A DNA stretch of 64,000 nt from Paenibacillus sp. FSL H3-0469 (lineage in GTDB: Bacteria; Bacillota; Bacilli; Paenibacillales; Paenibacillaceae). The stretch's first letter is position 1; each line of letters begins with the position of its first letter. Positions 7,795-17,035 of the stretch are shown here, piece by piece. The position numbers and the translations under genes are program-made. The notes below the pieces were generated by a model. It was given only the letters and a program-made list of their open reading frames with translations. It did not search any database and was not told where the DNA came from. The stretch is taken from NCBI RefSeq assembly GCF_038051945.1, contig NZ_CP150302.1, positions 7,502,001 to 7,566,000 of the forward strand, written 5' to 3'.

Positions 7795-10700
7795 TCAGTT
7801 CACGAAATCCGCCTGTTCCAGCAGACGCAGAATTACCGTGGCGGCTTCCGCGCGGGTGGCGGATTGGCCCGGGTGGAATTGCCCGTCAGGCGTTCCGGTG
7901 ATGAGGCCTGCCTGAACCGCCTTGGCAACATCCTGCTGTGCCCAGCCGGCAATCTGGCCTGCGTCTTTGAACGCTGCTGCCTGTGCTTCGGAAGCTGGAA
8001 GCGGCGCGCCAGCAAGCGCCATGGCCTTCACCAGAATAACTGTCATCTCCTGGCGTGTTACCTTGTCATTCGGCCGGAAGGTATTGTCCGTTCCGCCCTG
8101 TACCAGCCCGAGCTGAACGGCTGCCCCGATGCTTCCGGCATACCATGCACCGGTGGGGATATCTTTGAACGAACTGGCTGCCGGACCGGAAGAGGAGAAG
8201 CCAAGCGCACGGACAATCATCGCTGCGAATTCAGCGCGCGTTGTGGTACCGTCCGGTGCGAAGCGGCTATCCGTAAGTCCGGTTAGGATATACTTGGAGG
8301 CCAGTCGGTGAACGGCTTCCTGGGCCCAGTGGCCGTTCATATCTGCAAAGGTCTTGTTGCTGGAGATTACCGCAAACGTACCGTTGCTAGGACTGTGGAA
8401 AGATACTTCGCCTACATTAAAGGTTGCCGGTACAAAGCTGAAGCTGCCGTTATTCTCCACCCGCACGACTGTCGCATTCCGGCTGCTCACCGGAGTGCTG
8501 AGCGGCAGGGTATGCCGGGCATAACTGCCGCCGAAGCCCGGAATCTCCACCGACCGGCCACCGGCCTCAGCCTTCACTGTATACTCCACCGCCTGGCCGA
8601 TGAGCTGGCCCTGGACTGTTAGAGCAGCTTGGCGAATCGCTTGCTGCTGCTCTTCCGGGAGTACCGTCATACTGACGGTAAGCTTCCAGTTCTCACTGCC
8701 CAGTTGCTGCCCCAGCGCTGCCGGATTAAGAGCACTCACAGGGAAGTGGATGGTGCCTAGTGTAGAGGTAACCGTGATCTGCTCTGCTGCCTGAACCTGC
8801 TTGGCGTCCAGAGTGGCTGTTGCTGAGGTGCCGTTAACCGTAGCTTCAACGTTAAGCTGACTGCTGCCTGGAGCTACAGGCTGCACCGAACCTACGGTGT
8901 TGCCGCTAGTAGTATTAGTGCTACTTCCACCGTTACCACTGGAAGTCCCGCCGTTGTCACCGCCGCCATTATCGCCGCCGCCGTTATTGCCGCCGCCGCC
9001 ATTACCGCCGCCATTATCGCCGCCGCCGTTATCACCGCCGCCGTTATCACCGCCGCCGTTATCACCGCCGCCGTTATCACCGCCGCCGTTATCACCGCCG
9101 CCGTTATCACCGCCGCCATTATCACCGCCGCCGTTTACCTCCAGCGTGTGACGGGCATACAGATCGAACCGGTCGAATGCCGGTGTGTACTGGCGCGGGA
9201 CTGCTGTGTAAGGCGTGAAGCCTTGCGCGCCGCTTCCGCCATAAGGATTGGAGCCGCCGTTGTACGTATTATTGTTAGAGAAGCGGATCGTATTCACGCC
9301 TGCCTTCAGTTCCACATCCAGCGTCTGGGTAGCGAATTGCTGCCAGGAGATGGTGTTCTTGAAGTAGACCGTCTGCGGTTCGCCGCCGTTGACACTTACT
9401 TGCGCATAACGTTCAACGACATCATTGTTGTAAGCATGGGTTCCCGCACTCTCACCATTGGCATAAGTGACCACCAGCTTGTAGGTGCCTGCCTTAGGCA
9501 CGTTAATGTTCCTAAGCTCCAGATACCGCTCTGCTCCGTCGTAGGAGGTGATGCCGTTCACATATTTGCCGCCGGAGGCATATTTGGCAAAAGCATCCTC
9601 CCGGATAAGCGGCAGCTCCGAACCCGCCGGTGTTCCCACCACCACAGCCGCCTCAGACTCCACAGAATATAGAGCAGTCTTACTTACAAAGGCTGCATTA
9701 ATGTAATCCAGACTAAGTGCCGCGCTGGAGCGCACGTCGATCAGGTTAATACCTCTGCGCAGGAAGACTGGAGCTTTGGCATCCTGCCATTGCCCGTTCG
9801 TATTCACCACAGGAAGATCAACCAGCGGCTTACGGTCATGGGCAAGCTGTAGCTTCCCGCCGCCCGCAGAGGCATAGCGTGCGGTTAGCTCATACATCCC
9901 GTCCTCCAGCACGCTGACGACGAACCGGGTGTTGGCCACCTGGCTGCCGCCATAGCCGCTTACATATCCGGCCCCCTCGAAGCCTTCCAGACTGCCGGCC
10001 CGGGACAAGCCCTGCTCTGAATCATAGTCGGCGAATTCCGCCTGCACCCGATAATTCGGAAGTGCGCCGGGCAGCCCGTTATACGTCAGCTCGATGGCAT
10101 CCAGAGTGGATTCGCCCTGGCCTGCTTCTCCCGTATCCGGGTTGGTTCTGCTGATGCCGATGGAATGGGTGCCCCCTGTCAGATCGGCGAATATCGTATT
10201 GCCGCCAAGCAGCTGCATGTTGTAATCTGCACGCAGAACTACTTTGGTGGCCGGCTGACTGTCAATCTTGACGAACCATTCCGAATTGATGCGCTGATTG
10301 GCATCACCCGTATTCGATTGATTGCGCAGCGAAGCGGTCGCGCCGCTGCCGCCAATCAGATCCAGACGGTAATTTCCGTCTGCCGGTACGGTCACCTCTG
10401 TCCATTTCACGAGGCTGTCCGCAGCCTTGATGCTTGACACATACTGGCCGTTCGAGGCGGAGCGTCCAGTGCTTTTACGCGGATAGTGATCCGTTGTGAC
10501 TACATTGGTCTGCACCTCTGCATTCTCCGCTTCATAACGCTTGACGAAGGTCTCCTGCGGAGCATGGCTAACTGCCGGTGTAATGACTGCATAGTAAGCC
10601 GAGGTGTAATCATTCAGGTTCACATCCAGCGTGACCGAGCCGTTCTTAACCGGAATATTGCGGTCCAGAATCTGCGCAGGCTCCACCAGGAAGCCGGTCA

Positions 10701-13002
10701 GGCCGGTGTAGCCTGCATAGAATACAGTGACATGCACCTCTTCCGCCCCGGCCAGGAAGGAAGGGCTGTTCCCGTTGCCGGTGATGTTATTGAATACGAT
10801 CTGCCCGTCGCCTTGGGTCCCGCCGAAGGCGATACTGACCTGCTGCTTCTGGTCTTGAATCGAAGTTAACCCGTACAGGCCGGGGCCGAAGGCGTCATTC
10901 TCAGCTCTGGCGTTGATCACATTGACCTTGGCCATGTCGCCGCCCATCATGTCGGCATACCATTTGTAGAGCCACCATGCCCCGTTCGGCTCGTTCTGCC
11001 CGGCGAGCAGGGACCCGTAGGAGTTGGCGGTATTCCAATACGGCAGCATGCTGTTCATCTTCAGCTCATCGTAACGTGCGATGTAATGGACAAGCGAGCC
11101 GCCCACGGCAATCTCTGAAGTGGCCGCATATTCATTAATATCGACTTTGAGCGGGAAGGGAAGAGGGCGGTCCGGGTACAGCTCTTTATAGCGCTGTAAG
11201 GACTTCGCTTCCACTGCCCGGAAGGTTGTGACGTTCGAGGCAGCCTGATTAAAGGCTTTGTCCCACAGCATATGCCAGCTGATAATATCGGGCAGACAAT
11301 CATTCTCCACACAGAAGGGAATGAAATCCTCGAATACTTTAGCCCCGTACTGGGTCAGATTCACGCCGGAAATGACTGCACCGGGATCGATTTCTTTGAT
11401 CTTCTTAACTACGGCAAGCCAGTCGGCATTGAACACGGCTCTGGAGTTCTTCCCCGTCTGGCTGTCTGACAGCAGCTGGGGATAACGGGTGTTGTTCTGT
11501 TCAGGCTCATTGAACGGAATATAAATGAATCTGGAATTGACATCCCGGCCGGGATTTGCCGCAGCCCATTGATCCTTGTAGGCTTTAACGGCCGTTGTAA
11601 TCGGAATGACAGCTTCCTGAATATATTCCTCTGCCGTTCTGGACGGATAATACCAGTGCTGGTAATAATCCTGCATCACGATATTTACGGCTTCCCCGCC
11701 AGCCTCGAAGAAATAATCCGACACTCTGAGTGCATCGCCGGTTGGATGCTGGATGCCGTTCGGCGGCTTCTGGGAGATATGTGAGGGCTTGATCGGAATC
11801 AGCGTGTTGATATCCGGCACGTTCGGCTCACTGAGGGCATACAGAGCGCCGGAAGCCCCGTGGTATACAGGTCCTAGCGAGCGGTCGGCGAGATCAACCG
11901 TTATTTTGGCCGGATTGGTTACCACGACCTCTTCATGCTTGGTCGCTGTATATAATGCGCTGACCTGACTGGCCGTGAGCTGGACATTGTAGATTCGCAG
12001 GTCGTCGAATTTCCCCTTGATGTCTCCATCCGAGGTGTAGAGCGACCGGCCGAATGCATTGAACTTCAGGGCGTCCAGATAGTCGCGCGCAAAAAAGTGC
12101 TGGAGTACGGAAGTCATCGTTGCACCTGATGTGCTTTTGCTCTGATCCAGGCCCTTGATGCCGACAGGAGCACCGTTCAGGTAAACTTCATAGGCTCCGC
12201 TGCTGTTCATCGTGACGGTCACCTGCTGCCACTTGCCCTTGGCCGGGTTGCGGTTCCAGACGACATCGCCTTTGTAGCTGGCTATCTGGCTTGGGTTCGT
12301 GCCGGTATAGATCCGGTTGCTGAACGTGCCGTCCCCGGCGATAATAATGAACTCGGAGTCCTGCCAGCCGCTTACCCCGGCATTGCTCAGTCCCTTCTCG
12401 GCAATCGTGGAGGACAGCAGACGGTTATAGGCGTTAGCCGAAGAATCGATGTTAGCCCAAAAGGAGACGGACAGCTCATCCTTGATTCCGCTGTAGAGCT
12501 GATCGGGCAGCTTCAGCCAGGCAGTACCGTTCCCGCCGCCGGGCAAGGAGAGGACGTCTCCGCGCTGGTCGTCGTAGACAATGGCAGCTACTCCCTTCAG
12601 CTCGGCGCGTTCAGCGGCTGCATCGGGGTAGACGCTGTTCACTACCGTGGTACGGTCAAGCACCTGCCCGGAGCGGAAGCTCCACTGGAACAGGGGGGCC
12701 GCTTCAGCAGCGGTTTTCATCGGGGCTTGCTCCGGCGCAGTCTCCTGAACAGGAGCAGCCTCCGGCAGTGCAGCAGCGTCCGCCACCGCACCACTATCCG
12801 GCTCTGCCGGGGAAGCAGGTGCTTCATCGGAATCAGGTGCCGTAACCGGATCGGTCACTAACACCGGCTCAGTCACCCATACAGCATCCGACGCCGGAAC
12901 CGGGTCTGCAGGCAGAGCTGTGGAAGCGCTTGCCAAACTGGAGGGCAGGAGAGTCAGAATTGCCAGTATAGATATCAGTGAACGCTTAAGATATAGCCTC
13001 AA
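7795..13002 (-). CDS. Giant SLH-anchored clan GH-A glycosidase with LamG-like and CBM modules
   Basis: This is a cell-surface polysaccharide hydrolase of 1735 residues. The TTG start at 13002 is preceded by AGAGGTGAG and directly gives a signal peptide (LYLKRSLISILAILTLL...ASA); upstream in-frame codons lack a ribosome binding site. Order of parts: signal peptide; acidic/proline-rich stretch; LamG-like domain (about 100-360); clan GH-A catalytic domain (about 365-810) with acid/base E499 in FNEPEQ and nucleophile E624 in DINEY; three CBM6/35-like beta-sandwiches (about 820-1286); a GGGDN-repeat linker; a beta-rich domain; and three SLH motifs from about 1553 to the end. The catalytic family is uncertain (GH39-like or GH86-like). 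It is divergent from a two-component system. Confidence 0.88.
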   Translation of the reverse strand: MRLYLKRSLISILAILTLLPSSLASASTALPADPVPASDAVWVTEPVLVTDPVTAPDSDEAPASPAEPDSGAVADAAALPEAAPVQETAPEQAPMKTAAEAAPLFQWSFRSGQVLDRTTVVNSVYPDAAAERAELKGVAAIVYDDQRGDVLSLPGGGNGTAWLKLPDQLYSGIKDELSVSFWANIDSSANAYNRLLSSTIAEKGLSNAGVSGWQDSEFIIIAGDGTFSNRIYTGTNPSQIASYKGDVVWNRNPAKGKWQQVTVTMNSSGAYEVYLNGAPVGIKGLDQSKSTSGATMTSVLQHFFARDYLDALKFNAFGRSLYTSDGDIKGKFDDLRIYNVQLTASQVSALYTATKHEEVVVTNPAKITVDLADRSLGPVYHGASGALYALSEPNVPDINTLIPIKPSHISQKPPNGIQHPTGDALRVSDYFFEAGGEAVNIVMQDYYQHWYYPSRTAEEYIQEAVIPITTAVKAYKDQWAAANPGRDVNSRFIYIPFNEPEQNNTRYPQLLSDSQTGKNSRAVFNADWLAVVKKIKEIDPGAVISGVNLTQYGAKVFEDFIPFCVENDCLPDIISWHMLWDKAFNQAASNVTTFRAVEAKSLQRYKELYPDRPLPFPLKVDINEYAATSEIAVGGSLVHYIARYDELKMNSMLPYWNTANSYGSLLAGQNEPNGAWWLYKWYADMMGGDMAKVNVINARAENDAFGPGLYGLTSIQDQKQQVSIAFGGTQGDGQIVFNNITGNGNSPSFLAGAEEVHVTVFYAGYTGLTGFLVEPAQILDRNIPVKNGSVTLDVNLNDYTSAYYAVITPAVSHAPQETFVKRYEAENAEVQTNVVTTDHYPRKSTGRSASNGQYVSSIKAADSLVKWTEVTVPADGNYRLDLIGGSGATASLRNQSNTGDANQRINSEWFVKIDSQPATKVVLRADYNMQLLGGNTIFADLTGGTHSIGISRTNPDTGEAGQGESTLDAIELTYNGLPGALPNYRVQAEFADYDSEQGLSRAGSLEGFEGAGYVSGYGGSQVANTRFVVSVLEDGMYELTARYASAGGGKLQLAHDRKPLVDLPVVNTNGQWQDAKAPVFLRRGINLIDVRSSAALSLDYINAAFVSKTALYSVESEAAVVVGTPAGSELPLIREDAFAKYASGGKYVNGITSYDGAERYLELRNINVPKAGTYKLVVTYANGESAGTHAYNNDVVERYAQVSVNGGEPQTVYFKNTISWQQFATQTLDVELKAGVNTIRFSNNNTYNGGSNPYGGSGAQGFTPYTAVPRQYTPAFDRFDLYARHTLEVNGGGDNGGGDNGGGDNGGGDNGGGDNGGGDNGGGDNGGGDNGGGNGGGGNNGGGDNGGGDNGGTSSGNGGSSTNTTSGNTVGSVQPVAPGSSQLNVEATVNGTSATATLDAKQVQAAEQITVTSTLGTIHFPVSALNPAALGQQLGSENWKLTVSMTVLPEEQQQAIRQAALTVQGQLIGQAVEYTVKAEAGGRSVEIPGFGGSYARHTLPLSTPVSSRNATVVRVENNGSFSFVPATFNVGEVSFHSPSNGTFAVISSNKTFADMNGHWAQEAVHRLASKYILTGLTDSRFAPDGTTTRAEFAAMIVRALGFSSSGPAASSFKDIPTGAWYAGSIGAAVQLGLVQGGTDNTFRPNDKVTRQEMTVILVKAMALAGAPLPASEAQAAAFKDAGQIAGWAQQDVAKAVQAGLITGTPDGQFHPGQSATRAEAATVILRLLEQADFVN
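8951..9134 (-). repeat. 15-bp minisatellite encoding a GGGDN linker
   Basis: The unit GATAACGGCGGCGGT on the coding strand is repeated about twelve times, with GGN and other variants at the 5' side of the plus strand. It encodes a flexible glycine-rich linker between the CBMs and the cell-wall anchor. Six adjacent units are near-identical, so copy number may vary between strains. Confidence 0.95.
12921..12934. promoter_or_regulatory. Possible intragenic cre site
   Basis: TGGAAGCGCTTGCC matches TGWNANCGNTNWCA at 11 of 14 positions, inside the signal-peptide codons of the SLH glycosidase. It could be a CcpA roadblock site, or simply codon usage. Confidence 0.3.
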
Positions 13003-13426
13003 TAGATACTCACCTCTTTTGTTTTTTAGAGATACCTGTCCTGGATAGAATGGTCTGTACACTTGGGGAAATTCTCTATTCACTAATCCTAATCTCCGCT
13101 AACTCCGCATAGGCACCGCAACCTCCCTGTCATGGCTGTTTCGCTTCACCGAGAATGTTAAGGGAATGACCCTTACTATAAAATCAAGCTTTTTTACTGT
13201 TTTTGTTCCTTTCTTTACGTCTCTGGGTTACTGCTTGGAGCGGGCAGCCCGGGGAGCTTAAGCGGGAGCCGCACAATTCTGCCAGCGCTTCCTCCGTTAT
13301 CCCCTTACATGTAAAAAAGGGAACGAAAAGAGTAAAAAAAAGACATGCAGAGCAGGGTGGCGGGAACGCAGCCGGGAGTCTATCATTAAAGGTATTCCAC
13401 AAAACTCTGCTGCCGGAGGTAATGAC
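13003..13426. promoter_or_regulatory. Divergent intergenic region between SLH glycosidase and sensor kinase
   Basis: This stretch must hold the promoters of both genes. I see a perfect inverted repeat TAAGGG-AATGA-CCCTTA at 13159-13175 directly beside TATAAA, and a T-rich tract at 13188-13215. No coding signal is convincing here. The palindrome is a candidate site for the YesN-type regulator encoded downstream, as an inference only. Confidence 0.35.
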
Positions 13427-15247
13427 TTGAAAGCACCCTTCCCCTTGAAGCCCAGCCGCCGTTTTGTGAGCGTGAAGAACAAGATGCTGTTCTTTTTTCT
13501 GCTGGCCATTCTGATTCCGGTTGTGATTCTGTTCGTTAACTCCTATATCTCCTCCCAGCAGATGCTTGAACGTAAATATACGGACCTGCTGGCCGATGTG
13601 ACGAGACAGTCGAATATCCGCATTGAGGAATTCCTGGAGGACACGAAGCAGATCTCCCTCATCGCCAGCTACGGGATTAACAGCTACATCTCAGCCGTGT
13701 CCCAGGAGAACTACCCGGTGCAGAATTTCTTGCACGACAGCTCTGTGACGAACGAACTTCAGGCCACGCAGCTGCTGATGAATTACATCACAATGAAGGA
13801 CCGCGCCATCTCTATCTATGTCTACAATCTGGTGAACGGCAGCGACCTCTATGTGGCCCCGAACAAGCCTGTCGATTATACCTACAACCCCCGCAAGGAG
13901 GACTGGTTCACCGAATTCCTGCGTTCTGACGATATTACGCGCGATTTGCCGACCCGGCTGGACCGGCAGACCAAGGCGGACAACAACTGGACGATCTACA
14001 ATCTGCGCAAAATCTTCGATATGGAGAACGGCAAGCTGCTCGGCGTTATGGCGGTAAGTGTAGACATAGATTTCATCAACCGGCTGAACAAGCGGATGGA
14101 GGCAGGCAACCGTTCAGCCTTCACCGTTACCGATGACAGCGGTATGATTATATTCAACAACAATTATAACCTGATCGGCAAGCCGTTCAGGACACTCTTT
14201 CCGGTGCGTGAGGAAGAACTCGCCGCAGGTTCAGGCAGGCAGATAGTCCGCGTAGCCGGGAAGAACTATATTCTCATCCAATCGCCGTTTGAGGTCCATA
14301 ACTGGAAGACTTATATGTATATGCCGGTGGAAGAGCTGGCGGTCGAAGGCGACATCCTGAAGCGCAACCTGTGGACGATTGCTGTTGTGCTTATCCTGTT
14401 TGCCCTGGCCAGTTCGGTGTATATGTCGAATCTGATCACCCGTCCGATCAAGCAGCTGATCCGCAATATGACGCTGGTGGAGCAAGGGAAATTCGATAAT
14501 CTGCCGGCGGTCCGCTCGAATGACGAGATCGGTGTCATGGCCAGCCGGTTCGAGCAGATGTCCGCTGAACTGAAGCAGCTGGTGGAGCGGATCTACGTGG
14601 AGCAGGAGCAGAAGGTGGAGGCCGAGATCCGGGCCTTGCAGGCACAGATCAGCCCCCATTTCCTGTACAATACGTTGAATTCGGTCAAATGGATCGCCAC
14701 CATGCAGCAGTCTGAGAAAATTGTAGAGATGACTGGGGCGCTGATCTCCATGCTCCGCTATACCGCCAAGACGGACAACCGGCTGGTGCCGATCCGTGAG
14801 GAGCTGGAGCACATCAGGCATTATATCGTCATTCAGAAGGTGCGTTATTTCAACCGGATCGAATTTCGCTCTGAAGTGGAGGAGACCCTTGCGGAGCAGG
14901 AGATTCCGAAGCTGAGCATCCAGCCGCTGGTGGAGAATGCGATCTTCCACGGAATTGCCGACCAGGAGGACGGGCTGCTGTCTATCGGGGTCCGGCGGGC
15001 CGGGAATGCAGAACTTACCATTACGGTAAAAGACAACGGTGCAGGCATGAGCGCTGAGGCGGCTGCGAAGCTGCGCAGCAGGCTGGGCGGCGCAGAGGAC
15101 AGCGGCGGCATCGGCGTGATCAATGTGCATCAGCGGGTACGCCGGTTATACGGCGAGCCGTACGGGGTATCGTTCGAGAGCAGCCCGGAGCAGGGTGCGG
15201 TATTCGTGATCACCATTCCCATTCGGGACAGGAAGGGGGGCTATTGA
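13427..15247 (+). CDS. YesM/LytS-type sensor histidine kinase
   Basis: This membrane sensor phosphorylates the response regulator of the next gene. It has 606 residues: a transmembrane helix near 22-44, an extracytoplasmic Cache-like sensor, a second helix near 310-330, HAMP to about 390, a His_kinase domain with H411 in ISPHFLYNTLNS, and an ATPase domain with N-box (NAIFHG), DNGAGM and GIGVINVHQR. The start is TTG because GGAGGT ends six bases before it and no ATG fits. The stop TGA is two bases before the regulator's ATG, so the pair is coupled. The neighbouring importer and SLH glycosidase suggest it senses an oligosaccharide. Confidence 0.93.
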   Translation: MKAPFPLKPSRRFVSVKNKMLFFFLLAILIPVVILFVNSYISSQQMLERKYTDLLADVTRQSNIRIEEFLEDTKQISLIASYGINSYISAVSQENYPVQNFLHDSSVTNELQATQLLMNYITMKDRAISIYVYNLVNGSDLYVAPNKPVDYTYNPRKEDWFTEFLRSDDITRDLPTRLDRQTKADNNWTIYNLRKIFDMENGKLLGVMAVSVDIDFINRLNKRMEAGNRSAFTVTDDSGMIIFNNNYNLIGKPFRTLFPVREEELAAGSGRQIVRVAGKNYILIQSPFEVHNWKTYMYMPVEELAVEGDILKRNLWTIAVVLILFALASSVYMSNLITRPIKQLIRNMTLVEQGKFDNLPAVRSNDEIGVMASRFEQMSAELKQLVERIYVEQEQKVEAEIRALQAQISPHFLYNTLNSVKWIATMQQSEKIVEMTGALISMLRYTAKTDNRLVPIREELEHIRHYIVIQKVRYFNRIEFRSEVEETLAEQEIPKLSIQPLVENAIFHGIADQEDGLLSIGVRRAGNAELTITVKDNGAGMSAEAAAKLRSRLGGAEDSGGIGVINVHQRVRRLYGEPYGVSFESSPEQGAVFVITIPIRDRKGGY

Positions 15248-15249
15248 GT

Positions 15250-16836
15250 ATGCTGGGTGTGATTATCGTGGATGACGAGCTGCTGATGCGTATCGGTCTG
15301 AAGTCGATTATCCAATGGGAAGATGAGGGATTCACGATTCTGGGGGAGGCCGCCAACGGACGCGAGGCGCTGGAGCTGGCCGGGACGCACCGGCCGGATC
15401 TGATTATTACGGATATCAAAATGCCGGTGATGGACGGCCTGGAGCTGATCCGGGAGGCCCGGCGGCTGGACATCGGCGGAGAGTTCGTCATCCTTAGCTG
15501 TCTGGAGGAATTCCAGTATGCCCAGGAGGCGCTCCGGCTTGGGGCGGCGGACTATCTGATCAAGAGCGATATGAAGCCGCAGCAGCTGTTGCATGTGCTG
15601 GAGACGGTCAAGAAGCGGGCCGTCCGCCTCTCCGCAGGCAGCTCCGGCGGAATGCCGCCCGGCTCCTACAAGGAGAGTATCGAGCATTTGAAGGAGACGC
15701 TGTTCAAGGAAGTGCTGAGCGGCTTCAAGGGCACCGAAGAGGTGCTCGCCCGGCGTGAAGCGCTGCACATCCGCCTGCCGGACGGGCCGATGGTGCTGAT
15801 GAAGCTGAGGATCAACCGGTTCGACCAGCTCCGGCGCAAGTATGTGGAGCAGGACGAGAAGCTGCTGCGCTATTCGGTGGCGAATATACTGGAAGAGATC
15901 CTGCCCCGCAAGCGGGCGAAGGAGATCATCGTCATGAATTCTGCGGAATACGTACTGCTGCTTGATCTCGGGGAGGAAGGGCGGATTGTCCGCGCGGAGA
16001 TCGAGCGCGCCGCTGCCAAGATCCAGGCGGCGATGAAGGATTTCCTGAAGCTGACCCTGTCGATCGGTATCAGTGCTCCGGCCTCCGGCTTCGACCGGCT
16101 GAAGCGTGCATACCAGGAGGCCGACATGGCCCTGGAGGCACTGTTCCTGGAGAACGGCAGCGGCCTGTGCTTCTATGATGAGGCCCGCAGCAGGCAGAGA
16201 AGCGGAGAACGGCTGACCCTCGACAAGTCTGCCCTGCGGAGATTCAGGCAGGATACAGAGAGCGGCAGCGGGGAGGCGATAACCTTCCTGAACCGCTTGA
16301 AGGAGTCCTTGCTGCAAGAAGGCTGCACGAAGCAGGCGGCGCGCTTAGTCTATATCAGGATGCTGGCGGTGATTCAGTCCTGCTTCCCGGCGTTGCCCGA
16401 GCCGAATGAAGCCGGGCTGACCCTGTACGAGAGCATTCTCGGGGAGGAGAGTCTGGAGGGGCTGCACGGGCTCATTACCGGTTATCTGGAGCAGTGCAGA
16501 GCGCAGATGTCGCAGGGACAATCCTCCCGGAGCTATGCGGAGCAGGCCAGTGAGCTGATGATGCAGCTCTATGCAGAGGATATCTCGCTGCAGTCGGTGG
16601 CGGAGCAGATTAACGTGAACGCCTCCTATCTCAGCCGGGTGTTCAAGCAGGAGACGGGCGAGAACTTCGTCAGCTTCCTGACCCGGCTGCGCATGGAGAA
16701 GGCCAAGAGCATGCTCAGGGACAGGAACACCAAGGTCTATGAAGTTGCCGAGCGCGTGGGCTATCCGAACACCGCGTATTTCAGCAAGCTGTTCAAGAAG
16801 CTGAACGGCATGAGCCCGGAGGAATACCGGGGCTAG
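15250..16836 (+). CDS. YesN-type response regulator with AraC DNA-binding domain
   Basis: The partner of the preceding kinase probably activates the adjacent sugar importer. The receiver domain (about 1-120) has the acidic pair VDDE, phospho-acceptor D55 in TDIKMP, and a lysine in LIKSD. A middle region is followed by a C-terminal AraC-type double helix-turn-helix (about 425-528) with VNASYLSRVFKQETGENF and VAERVGYPNTAYFSKLFKK. The ATG at 15250 gives the usual receiver numbering; a TTG at 15244 overlapping the kinase stop is also compatible with the GGAAGGGGGG upstream. Confidence 0.93.
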   Translation: MLGVIIVDDELLMRIGLKSIIQWEDEGFTILGEAANGREALELAGTHRPDLIITDIKMPVMDGLELIREARRLDIGGEFVILSCLEEFQYAQEALRLGAADYLIKSDMKPQQLLHVLETVKKRAVRLSAGSSGGMPPGSYKESIEHLKETLFKEVLSGFKGTEEVLARREALHIRLPDGPMVLMKLRINRFDQLRRKYVEQDEKLLRYSVANILEEILPRKRAKEIIVMNSAEYVLLLDLGEEGRIVRAEIERAAAKIQAAMKDFLKLTLSIGISAPASGFDRLKRAYQEADMALEALFLENGSGLCFYDEARSRQRSGERLTLDKSALRRFRQDTESGSGEAITFLNRLKESLLQEGCTKQAARLVYIRMLAVIQSCFPALPEPNEAGLTLYESILGEESLEGLHGLITGYLEQCRAQMSQGQSSRSYAEQASELMMQLYAEDISLQSVAEQINVNASYLSRVFKQETGENFVSFLTRLRMEKAKSMLRDRNTKVYEVAERVGYPNTAYFSKLFKKLNGMSPEEYRG

Positions 16837-16874
16837 ATTGGCAATTGTCAAAAAAAGAACAGAGTCTGTAAAAG

Positions 16875-16902
16875 AAGTGCATCCGCTGAGGGTGCACTTT
16901 TT
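16875..16902 (+). terminator. Terminator after the two-component pair
   Basis: AAGTGCATCC pairs with GGGTGCACTT around the loop GCTGA, followed by a short T run (16898-16902). It separates regulator transcription from the highly expressed binding-protein gene. Confidence 0.7.
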
Positions 16903-16997
16903 GCCGCTTCCGGGGAATGGTCAAAAAAAGGAAATGTTACGTAAAAAACCGCCATTTCGATACCGTCCGCCTTCGCCTACTATTGGAGGTGCAGCAG

Positions 16998-17030
16998 ATG
17001 CAGCACATCCTAAATGGAAGTTGGGGGTAA
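16998..17030 (+). CDS. Possible 10-residue leader peptide before the binding-protein gene
   Basis: ATG at 16998 has the best ribosome binding site of this region (GGAGGT, seven bases upstream). It opens a short frame, MQHILNGSWG, that stops at 17030, five bases before the GTG of the solute-binding protein in another frame. It may couple or regulate translation of the next gene, but coding could be accidental. Confidence 0.3.
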   Translation: MQHILNGSWG

Positions 17031-17035
17031 TTCTA

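Noticed and set aside
8897-9151. Plus-strand frame of PPLSPP repeats
   Set aside because: This is the reverse complement of the GGGDN minisatellite and has no initiation signal.
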